Notes under the pieces: model-generated
The model's input: only the letters and a program-made list of their open reading frames with translations
Database searches by the model: none
Told to the model about the DNA's origin: nothing
Source of the DNA: Streptosporangium saharense
GTDB lineage: Bacteria > Actinomycetota > Actinomycetes > Streptosporangiales > Streptosporangiaceae
Direction of reading: 5' to 3'
Assembly (NCBI RefSeq): GCF_014203715.1
Contig: NZ_JACHJP010000003.1
Span: 434,001 to 498,000, forward strand
DNA: 64,000 nucleotides
Shown here: positions 38,145 through 47,405 of the stretch, one piece after another
How positions within the stretch are numbered: position 1 is the first letter of the stretch
How the letters are laid out: each line of letters starts with the position of its first letter
Position numbers and translations under genes: made by a program

Positions 38145-38486
38145 ATGGACATATCCAGGGACGAACCGGACCCTCGTTTCACCCTCGCGAACGAACGTAC
38201 GTTCCTCACCTGGCTCAGTACGTCGCTCGCCCTGAGCGCGGGCGGCGTCGCGATGGCCGCCGTCTCCGCCGACGTCTTCGTGCCGTGGATGCGGACCGTG
38301 CTGGCGCTCACCCTGGTCTCGCTGTCGGCGCTGTGCGCCGCGATGGCCTACCCGCGCTGGCGTAGGGTGCAGCGCGCCCTGCGCCAGGCGGCGCCGCTGC
38401 CCGCGCCCGCCATTGCCCCTCTCCTGGGGTACGGCGTCGCGGCGGTGGCCGTGCTCGCCATGATCCTCATCCTCCTGGGCCGATGA
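38145..38486 (+). CDS. DUF202 (YidH-like) membrane protein
   Basis: A 113-residue protein with the DUF202 start D-P-R-F-T-L-A-N-E-R-T-F-L-T-W-L-S-T and three hydrophobic helices. Members are small inner-membrane proteins of unknown role. Its stop overlaps the start of a second DUF202 gene as ATGA, so a heteromeric pair is likely. Confidence 0.88.
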   Translation: MDISRDEPDPRFTLANERTFLTWLSTSLALSAGGVAMAAVSADVFVPWMRTVLALTLVSLSALCAAMAYPRWRRVQRALRQAAPLPAPAIAPLLGYGVAAVAVLAMILILLGR

Positions 38487-38806
38487 TCCCCATCTGGGAC
38501 GAGGGCCTGCAGAACGAGCGGACCCGGCTGGCCTGGGTCCGTACCGCCGCGGTGCAGGCGGTCGGCGGCCTGGGGGCGGGCGGTGTCGCGCTGCGCGCCG
38601 GGGTGCCCCCGGTCGCCGTCGCCCCCTTCGTCCTGTCGGCCGCCTCCGGCGCCCTCCTGCTGGCCCGTACCGGCGTCCGCTACCGGCGCGTCCAGCGCGC
38701 CCTGCACGAGGGCAGCCCCCTCGACGTCCGCGTGGACGCCGTCATCGCCTGGCTCGGCACGATGTCCGCCGCCCTCGGCGCCGCCGTCTTCGTCGTCCTC
38801 CGCTAG
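38483..38806 (+). CDS. second DUF202 membrane protein
   Basis: A 107-residue paralogue with L-Q-N-E-R-T-R-L-A-W-V-R-T and three predicted helices. It shares the N-E-R-T core with the preceding gene but is otherwise divergent. It is translationally coupled through ATGA. Confidence 0.88.
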   Translation: MIPIWDEGLQNERTRLAWVRTAAVQAVGGLGAGGVALRAGVPPVAVAPFVLSAASGALLLARTGVRYRRVQRALHEGSPLDVRVDAVIAWLGTMSAALGAAVFVVLR

Positions 38807-38819
38807 GCGTGTTTCGGCG

Positions 38820-38829
38820 CGAATATTCG
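38820..38829. promoter_or_regulatory. AT-rich palindrome in an upstream region
   Basis: CGAATATTCG is a perfect 10-base palindrome in the 89-base gap before the 240-residue gene. It stands out in this GC-rich DNA and could be an operator; there is no direct evidence. Confidence 0.3.
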
Positions 38830-38895
38830 TCCGGTCGGCTGTTTCCGCCGCCTAAGTACTCCTGCTTCAAGGAAAATACGGCAGGATAGCGCAGC

Positions 38896-39618
38896 ATGTC
38901 ACGGTTCGATGATCTGCCTGGCTACGCGGCGTCGATCGCCCCGCTGATCGACGCCGTCCACCTCGGCGTCCTCATCGCGAGCAGGCCGCTCGGCCGGGAG
39001 CTCGTCGAACGGTCGGGACTCCAGACGGACCTGCTGGTCGATCTCCGATACGTGCTCCCCGCCCGGCCACTCACCCGCGGCGGACTGGCCGCGCTCTACC
39101 GCTACAACCCGTTCGACGACGCCGAGATCGGGGCCCAGCTCGTCCAGGGAACCCTCGTCGTCGACCACGAGGGCGGCCTGCGCGCCACCGCCAGGGCCCT
39201 GACCTTCATCACGGAGCTGTACGGCCTGCACGCGGCGGTGACCGGGGAGCTGTGGGCCGAGCACGCCGAGCGGCTGCCCGAGCTGGCCGCCCTCGCCGGG
39301 CGGCTCGTCGCGGCCTCGGCGGACAGCGGCGGGGAGGCCTTCACCCAGGCGGCGCCGCCCCACGAGCCCGAGGGGACCCCGGAGGGGGTGCTGCTGTTCA
39401 ACCGGCTGGCCGCGCTGCGCTACCACCGGGCCGACGCCCACGCCGCCGCCTGGGGCGAGGCCGGTCTCACCGCCGCCCAGATCGTCGGCCTGCCCTCGGG
39501 CCCCTTCCGCGACCGCATCGAGGAGGAGACGAACCGCAGGGCCGCCGTGCCGTACGAGGCGCTGACGACCAGGGAGCGGCAGACACTCCTGCTCGGCCTG
39601 AACGCGCTCGGCCACTAG
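38896..39618 (+). CDS. SCO6745-like helical protein
   Basis: A 240-residue soluble protein. The segment F-N-R-L-A-A-L-R-Y-H-R-A-D-A-H-A-A-A-W and the final T-x-R-E-R-Q-T-L-L-x-G-L resemble the actinobacterial SCO6745 family of helix-turn-helix-like fold proteins of unknown function. The N-terminal half contains a winged-helix-like stretch (L-T-R-G-G-L-A-A-L-Y-R-Y). The ribosome site AGGA is nine bases before the ATG. No operon partner is evident. Confidence 0.7.
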   Translation: MSRFDDLPGYAASIAPLIDAVHLGVLIASRPLGRELVERSGLQTDLLVDLRYVLPARPLTRGGLAALYRYNPFDDAEIGAQLVQGTLVVDHEGGLRATARALTFITELYGLHAAVTGELWAEHAERLPELAALAGRLVAASADSGGEAFTQAAPPHEPEGTPEGVLLFNRLAALRYHRADAHAAAWGEAGLTAAQIVGLPSGPFRDRIEEETNRRAAVPYEALTTRERQTLLLGLNALGH

Positions 39619-39677
39619 GCACGTTCCCGCGTTCCCGCTGGACACAGGCTGGATACAGTGGGCGCGAAAGGGGCGCG

Positions 39678-40436
39678 ATGATCACGGGTGTGCTGGTCCT
39701 GGTGCTCGGGTGGTACGGCCTGCGCGGGCTCGCGCGGGGGTGGGAACGGGCCGCCCACCTCGTCGGGCTGCTCTCGCCGTACACGCGCAGGCTGCACGCG
39801 TGGGTGCTGGCGGCTCCGGCGACCTTCGCCTACGTCGCGGTGTTCACCAGCTCGACGCTGCTGCAGAAGACGGGTCCGCCGGGGCTCGTCCGCCTGCTGA
39901 CCACCACGCAGAGCACCAACCTCGCCCACCTGGGCACCCGCCCGCTGGTCGTGCTCGCCGACAGCGCGCTCTGGGTCGCGGACAAGGGTTCGGGGCTGCT
40001 CTTCTACATCGCGGTCTTCGCCACCGTCGTCGCCTGGGCCGAGCAGCGGTACGGCACGCCGCGGATCGTTGTGATCGCGCTGTGCGGGCACGTGTTCGGC
40101 TCGCTGCTGACCGCGTTCGTCGAGTGGCACGCGATCAGGGCGGGACGCGCCCCCGCCAGGCTGGCCTACGCGACCGACGTCGGTGTCAGCTACGTCATGG
40201 TCGCCGGATGTGCCGCCGCCGTGGTGCTGATGCGCGGCCGGTGGCGGGTCGCGGGGGCCGTGGCACTCGGGGTGGGAATCGTGCTGCCGGTGTTCGTCAC
40301 CCACACGATCTGGGACCTGGGGCACCTGCTGGCCACGCTCTGCGGTCTCACGGCCGCCCTGTTCGCGCTGCGTCTGGCCCCGCCCCGCGTCCCGCCGAGC
40401 CTGGAGCCCTGTCTGCCGGGCCGTACGGGGACATGA
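39678..40436 (+). CDS. rhomboid-like membrane protein
   Basis: A 252-residue protein with six or seven hydrophobic helices. D-V-G-V-S-Y-V-M-V-A (Ser as possible nucleophile) and the late T-H-T-I-W-D-L-G-H-L (His) match the actinobacterial rhomboid-like (Rhomboid_2) family. The classical G-x-S-G is altered to V-S-Y, so proteolytic activity is uncertain. AAAGGGG precedes ATG 39678. Confidence 0.78.
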   Translation: MITGVLVLVLGWYGLRGLARGWERAAHLVGLLSPYTRRLHAWVLAAPATFAYVAVFTSSTLLQKTGPPGLVRLLTTTQSTNLAHLGTRPLVVLADSALWVADKGSGLLFYIAVFATVVAWAEQRYGTPRIVVIALCGHVFGSLLTAFVEWHAIRAGRAPARLAYATDVGVSYVMVAGCAAAVVLMRGRWRVAGAVALGVGIVLPVFVTHTIWDLGHLLATLCGLTAALFALRLAPPRVPPSLEPCLPGRTGT

Positions 40437-40458
40437 GGGGTGTGAGCGGGGGCGGCGC

Positions 40459-40478
40459 CCGGGACCCGTGGATCCCGG
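40459..40478. terminator. possible hairpin terminator between convergent genes
   Basis: CCGGGA and TCCCGG pair around an 8-base loop in the 82-base gap between the rhomboid-like and cell-wall-hydrolase genes. The stem is short, so the call is weak. Confidence 0.35.
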
Positions 40479-40518
40479 ACGCCCGGAGAGTGTTCCCTTC
40501 CCCTGGACACTCCCCTGG

Positions 40519-41136
40519 TCAGTACCAGTTGCTCGACCGGAAATGACCCCACGCGCCGCACGGTGACCCGTAGCGGCTCTTGATGTAGCGCAGACCCCAG
40601 TGGATCTGCGTGACCGGATTCGATCGCCAGTCCCCGGCGACCCCCCTCATCTTCGATCCAGGCAGGGCCTGGGGGATGCCGTAGGCACCCGAGGAGGGAT
40701 TGTGCGCCTGGTGGTTCCAGTTGCTCTCCCTGGTCCAGAGACTGTCCAGGCATTGGAACTGGTTGTGTGACCACGAGCGGCGCGCGACGAGGCGGAACGC
40801 GATCGCCTTGTTCCTTCCCTTCGATGTCCTGGCCACCGTCCTGGCCCTGGGCACCGCCCGGGTGAACCAGACGGCCCGGTGGACCCTCCTGACCTGAGGT
40901 CTCATGGCCGGAGCCGCGACCTCCTCGGCCTGGGCGGGTTTCTCGGCCACCAGAGGTTCCTCGGGCTCCGCCGGTTTCTCCGGGGTCGCGAGGTTCTCGG
41001 CGGCGGTCGCCTCGGCCGTACCGAGGCTCGTGGCCGCGCCGACGTCCTCGGCCCTTCCGATGGCCGCCGACCCGACCACGGTCGAGGCGGCGATCATGCT
41101 CAGAACGGTGTTGCGCAGAACACGGTTTCTGTCCAT
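40519..41136 (-). CDS. secreted transglycosylase-like cell-wall hydrolase, long paralogue
   Basis: A 205-residue secreted protein. A signal peptide (about residues 9-30) leads to a Pro/Glu/Ala-rich linker (P-E-K-P-A-E-P-E-E-P). The C-terminal lysozyme-like domain carries L-W-T-R-E-S-N-W-N-H with the catalytic Glu, then S-S-G-A-Y-G-I-P-Q-A-L-P-G and the family end H-F-R-S-S-N-W-Y. It should cleave peptidoglycan glycan strands. AAGGAC lies five bases before ATG 41136. A paralogue lies just upstream on the same strand. Confidence 0.85.
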   Translation of the reverse strand: MDRNRVLRNTVLSMIAASTVVGSAAIGRAEDVGAATSLGTAEATAAENLATPEKPAEPEEPLVAEKPAQAEEVAAPAMRPQVRRVHRAVWFTRAVPRARTVARTSKGRNKAIAFRLVARRSWSHNQFQCLDSLWTRESNWNHQAHNPSSGAYGIPQALPGSKMRGVAGDWRSNPVTQIHWGLRYIKSRYGSPCGAWGHFRSSNWY

Positions 41137-41459
41137 TTGCGTCCTTGTCCGCTGGCCGCGTGCGGGAGGGCACGGAGAACCGAGGTTCCCCGTGCGCTTG
41201 ACGATCCCGCGCCCGTGGCTCGGGCGGGGACGCCCACGTGGTCTCGCCGGCCCGTTTCCGGCGTGAGACACCGCGACGTGTTTCCTAGGCGGCTTTCTAG
41301 TACGCCGGGGGAGCGGCGACGGGCGCCTGCGACACGCGGTGGGAAGGTGTTTGCCCGATCTTCGCGGCCAGCGGGTGGTTCGGCGGTGACCGCCTGACCG
41401 ATGGTGATTCGCCTGGAGGCCGGCGGGAGGCGGAAATCACCCGGCCTTGGGGTTTGGAT
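41137..41459. other. 323-base leader with two hairpins between tandem cell-wall hydrolases
   Basis: No gene is seen. Two stems lie in the presumed 5' leader of the downstream hydrolase: GCACGGAGAACC against GGTTCCCCGTGC (41170-41195, one mismatch) and GTCTC-GCCGG against CCGGC-gt-GAGAC (41241-41269). Leaders of actinobacterial wall hydrolases often carry c-di-AMP riboswitches, but I could not match that consensus here. Confidence 0.45.
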
Positions 41460-41870
41460 CTAGTACCAGCCGTGTGAGCGGAAGTGTGCCCACGCTCCGC
41501 ACGGCGAGCCGTAGCGCTGCTTGATGTAACCGAGACCCCATCTGATCTGTGTCCTGGGGTTGGTGCGCCAGTCTCGGCCCGCGCTCGCCATCTTTCCTCC
41601 GGGTAGCGCCTGGGGGATTCCGTAGGCGCCGGAGGAACGGTTCTGTGCCCTGTGGTTCCAGTTGCTCTCCCTTGTCCAGAGTCGCCGGAGACAGTCGAAG
41701 TGGGCGCCGCCCCAGCCCTTGGCGGACACCATGGGTGCCGCGATGGCCTGGTTGCCCCGCAGCGCGGACGACGACGCGGCGGCGGGGGAGGCGTGGACGA
41801 CCGTGGCGGTGGTGCTGACGGCGAGCGCCATGAGGCCCAGCGACAGGCTGGTACGGCGTGGCGTCGGCAT
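41460..41870 (-). CDS. secreted transglycosylase-like cell-wall hydrolase, short paralogue
   Basis: A 136-residue secreted protein with a signal peptide ending near A-A-A-S-S and the same lysozyme-like domain as its neighbour: L-W-T-R-E-S-N-W-N-H, S-S-G-A-Y-G-I-P-Q-A-L-P-G-G-K-M and the end H-F-R-S-H-G-W-Y. It lacks the Pro/Glu linker. The two are clearly tandem duplicates. GAAAGG is ten bases before ATG 41870. Confidence 0.87.
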   Translation of the reverse strand: MPTPRRTSLSLGLMALAVSTTATVVHASPAAASSSALRGNQAIAAPMVSAKGWGGAHFDCLRRLWTRESNWNHRAQNRSSGAYGIPQALPGGKMASAGRDWRTNPRTQIRWGLGYIKQRYGSPCGAWAHFRSHGWY

Positions 41871-42092
41871 AGGAAAGTGACCTTTCGCCGGTTTCGGGGG
41901 ACGCCGTCACGATGCCTCAGCGATTTCCGGCGAAGCCAGCCGACAAGTTTTGTCAGGCCTCCTGTCAAAGATCAGTTAGAAAAGGATCAAGTGCCTGCTC
42001 AGGGGACCACAGCCCTCTCTGTGGCGTCCATCACATTTCCTTTCCGGGACGTCATAACTCTTGGACGTGACAACGGGTTTAGGGTGCAGATC

Positions 42093-42578
42093 ATGAGCAT
42101 TCGTGATATTCCTCTGCGCACTCTCGCCGACGCGCCGACGACCCTCGCCGAGCTCGCGAAGGACGGCGCCGCCCTCGTCGTGAACGTCGCCTCCCGCTGC
42201 GGTCTCACCCCGCAGTACTCCGGGCTCGTCGAACTCCAGCGGACCTACGGCGGGACGGGGTTCACCGTCGTCGGCGTCCCCTGCAACCAGTTCATGGGGC
42301 AGGAGCCCGGCAGCCCCGAGGAGATCCAGGAGTTCTGCTCGACCACCTACGGCGTGGACTTCCCGCTGCTGGCCAAGACGGACGTCAACGGCGACGAACG
42401 GCACCCGCTGTACGCCACGCTCACCGAGGTCCCGGACGCCGAAGGGGTGGCCGGGGACGTGCAGTGGAACTTCGAGAAGTTCCTCGTCTCGCGCGAGGGC
42501 GAGGTGCTCGCCAGGTTCCGGCCGGGCGTCGAGCCCGGCGACCCCGCCGTCATCGCGGCGATCGAGAAGACCCTCTAG
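42093..42578 (+). CDS. glutathione peroxidase-family thiol peroxidase
   Basis: A 161-residue peroxidase. The catalytic C36 is in V-A-S-R-C-G-L-T-P-Q-Y, Q66 in V-P-C-N-Q-F-M-G-Q-E-P and W125 in W-N-F-E-K-F-L. Cys replaces selenocysteine, and C82 in I-Q-E-F-C may resolve the sulfenate with thioredoxin, as in related bacterial enzymes. AGGG lies eight bases before ATG 42093. Confidence 0.92.
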   Translation: MSIRDIPLRTLADAPTTLAELAKDGAALVVNVASRCGLTPQYSGLVELQRTYGGTGFTVVGVPCNQFMGQEPGSPEEIQEFCSTTYGVDFPLLAKTDVNGDERHPLYATLTEVPDAEGVAGDVQWNFEKFLVSREGEVLARFRPGVEPGDPAVIAAIEKTL

Positions 42579-43548
42579 GCCCGCAGCTTCCCCTGACGAT
42601 CAGCTCGGTCGGCAGGAGCACGCCGCGCGGGCGCCTGCCGCCCGCGCGGAGCACCAGCTCGGCCGCCCGGTAGCCGATGTCCCGCGCGGGCTGGGCGATC
42701 ACCGTCAGCGGGGGCGAGCACAGCTCCGCCCAGGGGACGTCGTCGAACATGACCAGCGACATGTCCCTCGGCACCCGCACGTCCAGCTCCCTGGCGGCGA
42801 GCACCGCCGCCTCGCCCAGCAGGTTGCCCCCGGCGAGCACGGCGGTCAGGTCGGGCCGGTGCTGGAACAGCCCGGCCGCCGCGGCGTAGGCGGAGTCCCT
42901 GGTGCCGCGCGCCAGCACGATCAGCTCCTCGTCGACCAGGGGGCCGAGCGCCTGGCGGAAGGCGGTCAGCCGCTGTGACTGCCCTGGGCCGCCGAGATAG
43001 GCGATGCGCCGGTGGCCGAGGCCCGTCAGATAGTCGATCGCGGTCCGCACGCCCGCCCGGTCGTCGGCCAGCACCGCGGGCACCTCGTCCCGCCCGCCCG
43101 AGCTCCGGTGCGCGAACACCATCGTGAGCCCCGCCCGCAGGGTCGGCGCCCAGATCTCACCATCCCCGGAGGGCACCGCGATCACCCGGTCCACGCCCTG
43201 CTCGACCAGCATGCCGATCAGCTCGGCCTCGCGCTCCTCGTCGTCGCCCGTGGTGCCCAGGATCACCGGCTCGCCCGCGGAACGGGCGCAGGCGAGCACC
43301 CCGTCGGCAAGCCGCCCGTAGAAGGTGTCGGTGATGTCGGGCAGCAGCAGCCCGATCCCGCCCGAGCGCTGCTGGCGCAGGTTGCGGCCGAGCGCGCTCG
43401 GCCGGTAGTCGAGCTGGGCCGCGACGGTCAGCACCCGCTCCCGGGTCTCGGGACTCGCCGACCCCCCGGACAGGACCCGCGACACCGTGGCCACCCCGAC
43501 CCTCGCCGCCTCCGCGACGTCCTTGATGGTCGTACGACGCATGCTCAT
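42550..43548 (-). CDS. LacI-family transcriptional regulator
   Basis: A 332-residue regulator with the LacI helix-turn-helix T-I-K-D-V-A-E-A-A-R-V-G-V-A-T-V-S-R-V-L and a periplasmic-binding-protein-like sugar domain (F-D-D-V-P-W-A near residue 280). It is divergent from the MsiK-type ATPase and a palindrome overlaps its own start codon, so it probably represses itself and the ATPase and responds to a sugar. ATG 43548 is chosen with GATGGAA eight bases upstream; ATG 43542 is also possible. The 3' end overlaps gpx by 29 bases. Confidence 0.9.
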   Translation of the reverse strand: MSMRRTTIKDVAEAARVGVATVSRVLSGGSASPETRERVLTVAAQLDYRPSALGRNLRQQRSGGIGLLLPDITDTFYGRLADGVLACARSAGEPVILGTTGDDEEREAELIGMLVEQGVDRVIAVPSGDGEIWAPTLRAGLTMVFAHRSSGGRDEVPAVLADDRAGVRTAIDYLTGLGHRRIAYLGGPGQSQRLTAFRQALGPLVDEELIVLARGTRDSAYAAAAGLFQHRPDLTAVLAGGNLLGEAAVLAARELDVRVPRDMSLVMFDDVPWAELCSPPLTVIAQPARDIGYRAAELVLRAGGRRPRGVLLPTELIVRGSCGPRGSSRSPR

Positions 43549-43562
43549 GGAAACGATTCCAT
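43547..43562. promoter_or_regulatory. LacI-type operator over the regulator start codon
   Basis: ATGGAA-ACGA-TTCCAT is a perfect 6-4-6 palindrome that includes the lacI-like start codon. The centre is typical of LacI-family sites, and the position implies autoregulation. Confidence 0.6.
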
Positions 43563-43635
43563 CATGTTTTCCGTGTTCGATCCAGCGCGGAGGGATAACG
43601 GAAGCGTCATTGACGAGGTGGAATCGGCTGAGGGG

Positions 43636-43681
43636 TTGACAGGGATCTTCGTTTCCGGTGAGATGCATGAAAACGTATCCA
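43636..43681 (+). promoter_or_regulatory. predicted msiK promoter with a second LacI-like site
   Basis: TTGACA (43636-43641) is followed after 17 bases by TGAGAT (43659-43664). TGAAAACGTATCCA (43668-43681), a loose copy of the operator palindrome, lies immediately downstream, about 44 bases before the ATPase start. Repression by the divergent LacI protein would fit. Confidence 0.5.
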
Positions 43682-43724
43682 CATCGGGTGAACGCGGGTT
43701 TGGCCCGAGGCGCTAAGGACTGTC

Positions 43725-44945
<1,221 letters not shown>

Positions 44946-44956
44946 CCGGACCGGAC

Positions 44957-44999
44957 GAAGGGCCCGCACCGCAACCCCCTCCTGCGGTACGGGCCCTTC
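44957..44999. terminator. strong bidirectional hairpin terminator
   Basis: A 17-base stem (44957-44973 against 44983-44999, one mismatch) encloses a 9-base C-rich loop and is followed by CCCCTTTC. It ends msiK and can serve the convergent SDR gene. Confidence 0.85.
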
Positions 45000-45015
45000 C
45001 CCTTTCAGCCGCCGG

Positions 45016-45768
45016 TTACCTCCGGCCGAGCCGCTGGGAGACGAGGGCCGCGAGGCTCCTCGGCACCAGCTTGCCCGCGCCGACGATGACCTTGTAGCGC
45101 AGGTCGGGCACGCTCACCCGCCTGCCGACCGCCAGGTCGCGCATGGCCTCCCTCACCACGTCGTCGGCCGACAGCCACAGGAAGCCGGGGATGCCCGAGG
45201 TGTCCATCGAGGCGCGCTCGTGGAACTCGGTCCTGACGAACCCCGGGCACAGCGCCATCACCCGCACGCGCGTCCCCGCCAGCTCGGCGGCCGTCGACTC
45301 GCTGTAGTTGACGACCCACGCCTTGGAGGCGCTGTAGGTGCCGCGGTTGAAGAAGGCCGCCACCGACGCCACGTTGATCACCGCGCCCCGGTCGCGCTTG
45401 CGCATGCCGGGCAGCACGGCCATCGTCAGCCGCAGCACCGCCTCGCAGTGCAGCTTCAGCATCCGCAGCTCGTCGGCGACCGAGACGTCGAGGGCCGCGC
45501 CGGGATGGCCGAAGCCCGCGTTGTTGACCAGCAGGTCGATCCCCTGGCGCAGCCGCGCCTCGACCCGGCCGAGCCCTTCGTCGGACGTCAGGTCGGCGGC
45601 GAGCACCTCGACCTCGACCCCGTAGCGCAGGCGCAGGGACTCGGCGGCGGAGGTCAGACGCTCCTCGTCGCGGGCGACCAGGACGAGGGAGAACCCGTCG
45701 GCGGCGAGACGTCGCGCGAAGGCGGCACCGATGCCGGCCGTCGCGCCCGTGATCAGTGCTGAAGGCAT
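45016..45768 (-). CDS. short-chain dehydrogenase/reductase
   Basis: A 250-residue classical SDR. The NAD(P) motif is T-G-A-T-A-G-I-G, followed by N-N-A-G, the active-site Ser in N-V-A-S-V and Y-S-A-S-K. The Arg after the second strand (V-A-R-D) suggests NADP(H). Its substrate is unknown; the C-terminus resembles the DltE/YqjQ-like group. It is divergent from the sugar dehydrogenase lipoprotein. Confidence 0.9.
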   Translation of the reverse strand: MPSALITGATAGIGAAFARRLAADGFSLVLVARDEERLTSAAESLRLRYGVEVEVLAADLTSDEGLGRVEARLRQGIDLLVNNAGFGHPGAALDVSVADELRMLKLHCEAVLRLTMAVLPGMRKRDRGAVINVASVAAFFNRGTYSASKAWVVNYSESTAAELAGTRVRVMALCPGFVRTEFHERASMDTSGIPGFLWLSADDVVREAMRDLAVGRRVSVPDLRYKVIVGAGKLVPRSLAALVSQRLGRR

Positions 45769-45828
45769 GCCCGAAGTCTAGTTCCTGTGATCGGAAACGC
45801 TCGCGAACCTGGGACGCATGATTGAGGC

Positions 45829-46986
45829 ATGAGGAATGTGTCGTTCTCCCGTGGAACCGGGCCGGGAGCGCTCGCGCTGTGCGCGGCCCTGATGGTTTCC
45901 GCCTCGGCCTGCTCCGCCCCGGCGACCTCGACCGCCGACCCCGCCCCGGCCCAGACCGCCGACTCGCCCGTACGGTTCACCGAACTGGCGCGGCTCGACA
46001 TGCCGGTGGCGATGGCCGTGCGGAAGGGCGACCCGACGCTCTACGTCGCCGAACAGACCGGGCGGCTGCGTGCGGTGAAGGACGGGAAGGTCGCGCCCGA
46101 GCCCGTCGTGGACCTCTCCGCTGAGGTGAGCGGGGGCAACGAGCAGGGCCTGCTCGGCGTCGCCTTCCACCCCGAGGGCGGCCACCTCTACCTCGACTGG
46201 ACCGACGCCGAGGGGCACACCCACGTCACCGAGTGGGCCTTCGACGGCGTCAGGGCCACCGCCCGCAGGGACGTGCTCGTCCAGCGCCAGCCGTACGCCA
46301 ACCACAATGGGGGACAACTCGCCTTCGGGCCAGACGGCTACCTCTACATCGCCCTCGGCGACGGGGGCAGCGGGGGAGACCCGCAGGGCAACGGCCAGAA
46401 CACCGGAACCTGGCTGGGCAAGATCCTCAGGATCGACCCGCGCGGCACGCCGTACCGGGTGCCCGAGGACAACCCCCTCAGAACCACCCAAGGAGCAAAA
46501 CCCGAAATATGGGCGTACGGCCTGCGGAACCCATGGCGGTTCTCCTTCGACAGGAAAACGGGTGACATGTGGATCGGCGACGTCGGCCAGAACTCCTGGG
46601 AGGAGGTCGACTTCGCGCCGAAGGGCAAGGGCGGGGTGAACTACGGCTGGAACCGCAGGGAGGGCAAACACGACTTCCAGGGCGGCAAGGCCGAGGGGAC
46701 GACGGAACCGGTCATCGAGTACCCCCTGCACGAGGGCGGGAACTGCTCGGTCATCGCCGGACACGTCTACCGGGGAACGCGTGTTCCCGCCCTGTCGGGA
46801 CGCTTCCTCTACGGCGACTTCTGCGCGGGCTGGATCAGGGCGACCCCCGCGGACCGGCCGGGAACCGGTGAGCAGGTGGGCCAGGTCGAGCAGCTGTCCT
46901 CCTTCGGCGAGGACAACGACGGCGAGCTGTACGCCCTGAGCCTGTCCGGCCCCATCTACAGGATCGAGGCGTCGGCGACCCGCTGA
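45829..46986 (+). CDS. secreted PQQ-dependent sugar (glucose/sorbosone-type) dehydrogenase, lipoprotein
   Basis: A 385-residue lipoprotein (lipobox S-A-S-A-C near residue 28) with a six-bladed soluble glucose/sorbosone dehydrogenase fold. Characteristic segments are G-L-L-G-V-A-F-H-P, N-H-N-G-G-Q-L-A-F-G-P-D-G-Y-L-Y-I-A-L-G-D-G-G, G-L-R-N-P-W-R and W-E-E-V-D. It oxidises sugars at the outer membrane face with PQQ as cofactor; whether the host makes PQQ cannot be seen here. ATG 45829 has a weak GAGG site. Confidence 0.88.
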   Translation: MRNVSFSRGTGPGALALCAALMVSASACSAPATSTADPAPAQTADSPVRFTELARLDMPVAMAVRKGDPTLYVAEQTGRLRAVKDGKVAPEPVVDLSAEVSGGNEQGLLGVAFHPEGGHLYLDWTDAEGHTHVTEWAFDGVRATARRDVLVQRQPYANHNGGQLAFGPDGYLYIALGDGGSGGDPQGNGQNTGTWLGKILRIDPRGTPYRVPEDNPLRTTQGAKPEIWAYGLRNPWRFSFDRKTGDMWIGDVGQNSWEEVDFAPKGKGGVNYGWNRREGKHDFQGGKAEGTTEPVIEYPLHEGGNCSVIAGHVYRGTRVPALSGRFLYGDFCAGWIRATPADRPGTGEQVGQVEQLSSFGEDNDGELYALSLSGPIYRIEASATR

Positions 46987-47108
46987 CCAGCGTCAACGCC
47001 CGGAGAACAGTCCGCGATCCTTCGGCAAGCCCCTCGCGGGTCGTGCGGGCCGCCCCCGGCCGTGGCAGATACCACGGATGGAGTTCACCACAGGCGGGGG
47101 AGTTCGAA

Positions 47109-47405
47109 ATGGCCACACGACGTATGACGCCCATCCTTGTCGGCATCGCCCTGGCGGTGGCCGGGCCACTGGTCGCGACCACCGGGGCGGGCGCGGAACC
47201 CACCCCGGCGCCGACCACGACCACGACCACGGCCACGGCCTCGCCCCGCCCGGGCAACGACGGCCAGAACGCCGCGGAGCGCGAGTTCACCGGCCGTCGT
47301 TTCGCCGACCGCAAGCTCTCCAGGAAGTTCGCCGCCTACCTGAGGAAGCGCTCCGGCCGCCCCCACTCCGGCGGGTTCACCCTCTCCCCTCGACGGAGGC
47401 GGTGA
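47109..47405 (+). CDS. small secreted basic protein
   Basis: A 98-residue protein with a convincing signal peptide (hydrophobic core about 8-24, cleavage after G-A-G-A), a Thr/Pro-rich stretch and a basic tail (R-K-F-A-A-Y-L-R-K-R). GGGGGAG stands six bases before the ATG, which supports translation. The family is not recognised. The last 29 bases overlap the convergent transferase gene. Confidence 0.6.
   Translation: MATRRMTPILVGIALAVAGPLVATTGAGAEPTPAPTTTTTTATASPRPGNDGQNAAEREFTGRRFADRKLSRKFAAYLRKRSGRPHSGGFTLSPRRRR

Noticed and set aside
41137..41459. c-di-AMP (ydaO) riboswitch
   Set aside because: The context and hairpins are suggestive, but the conserved ydaO core sequences are not found by eye; left as an unassigned leader.
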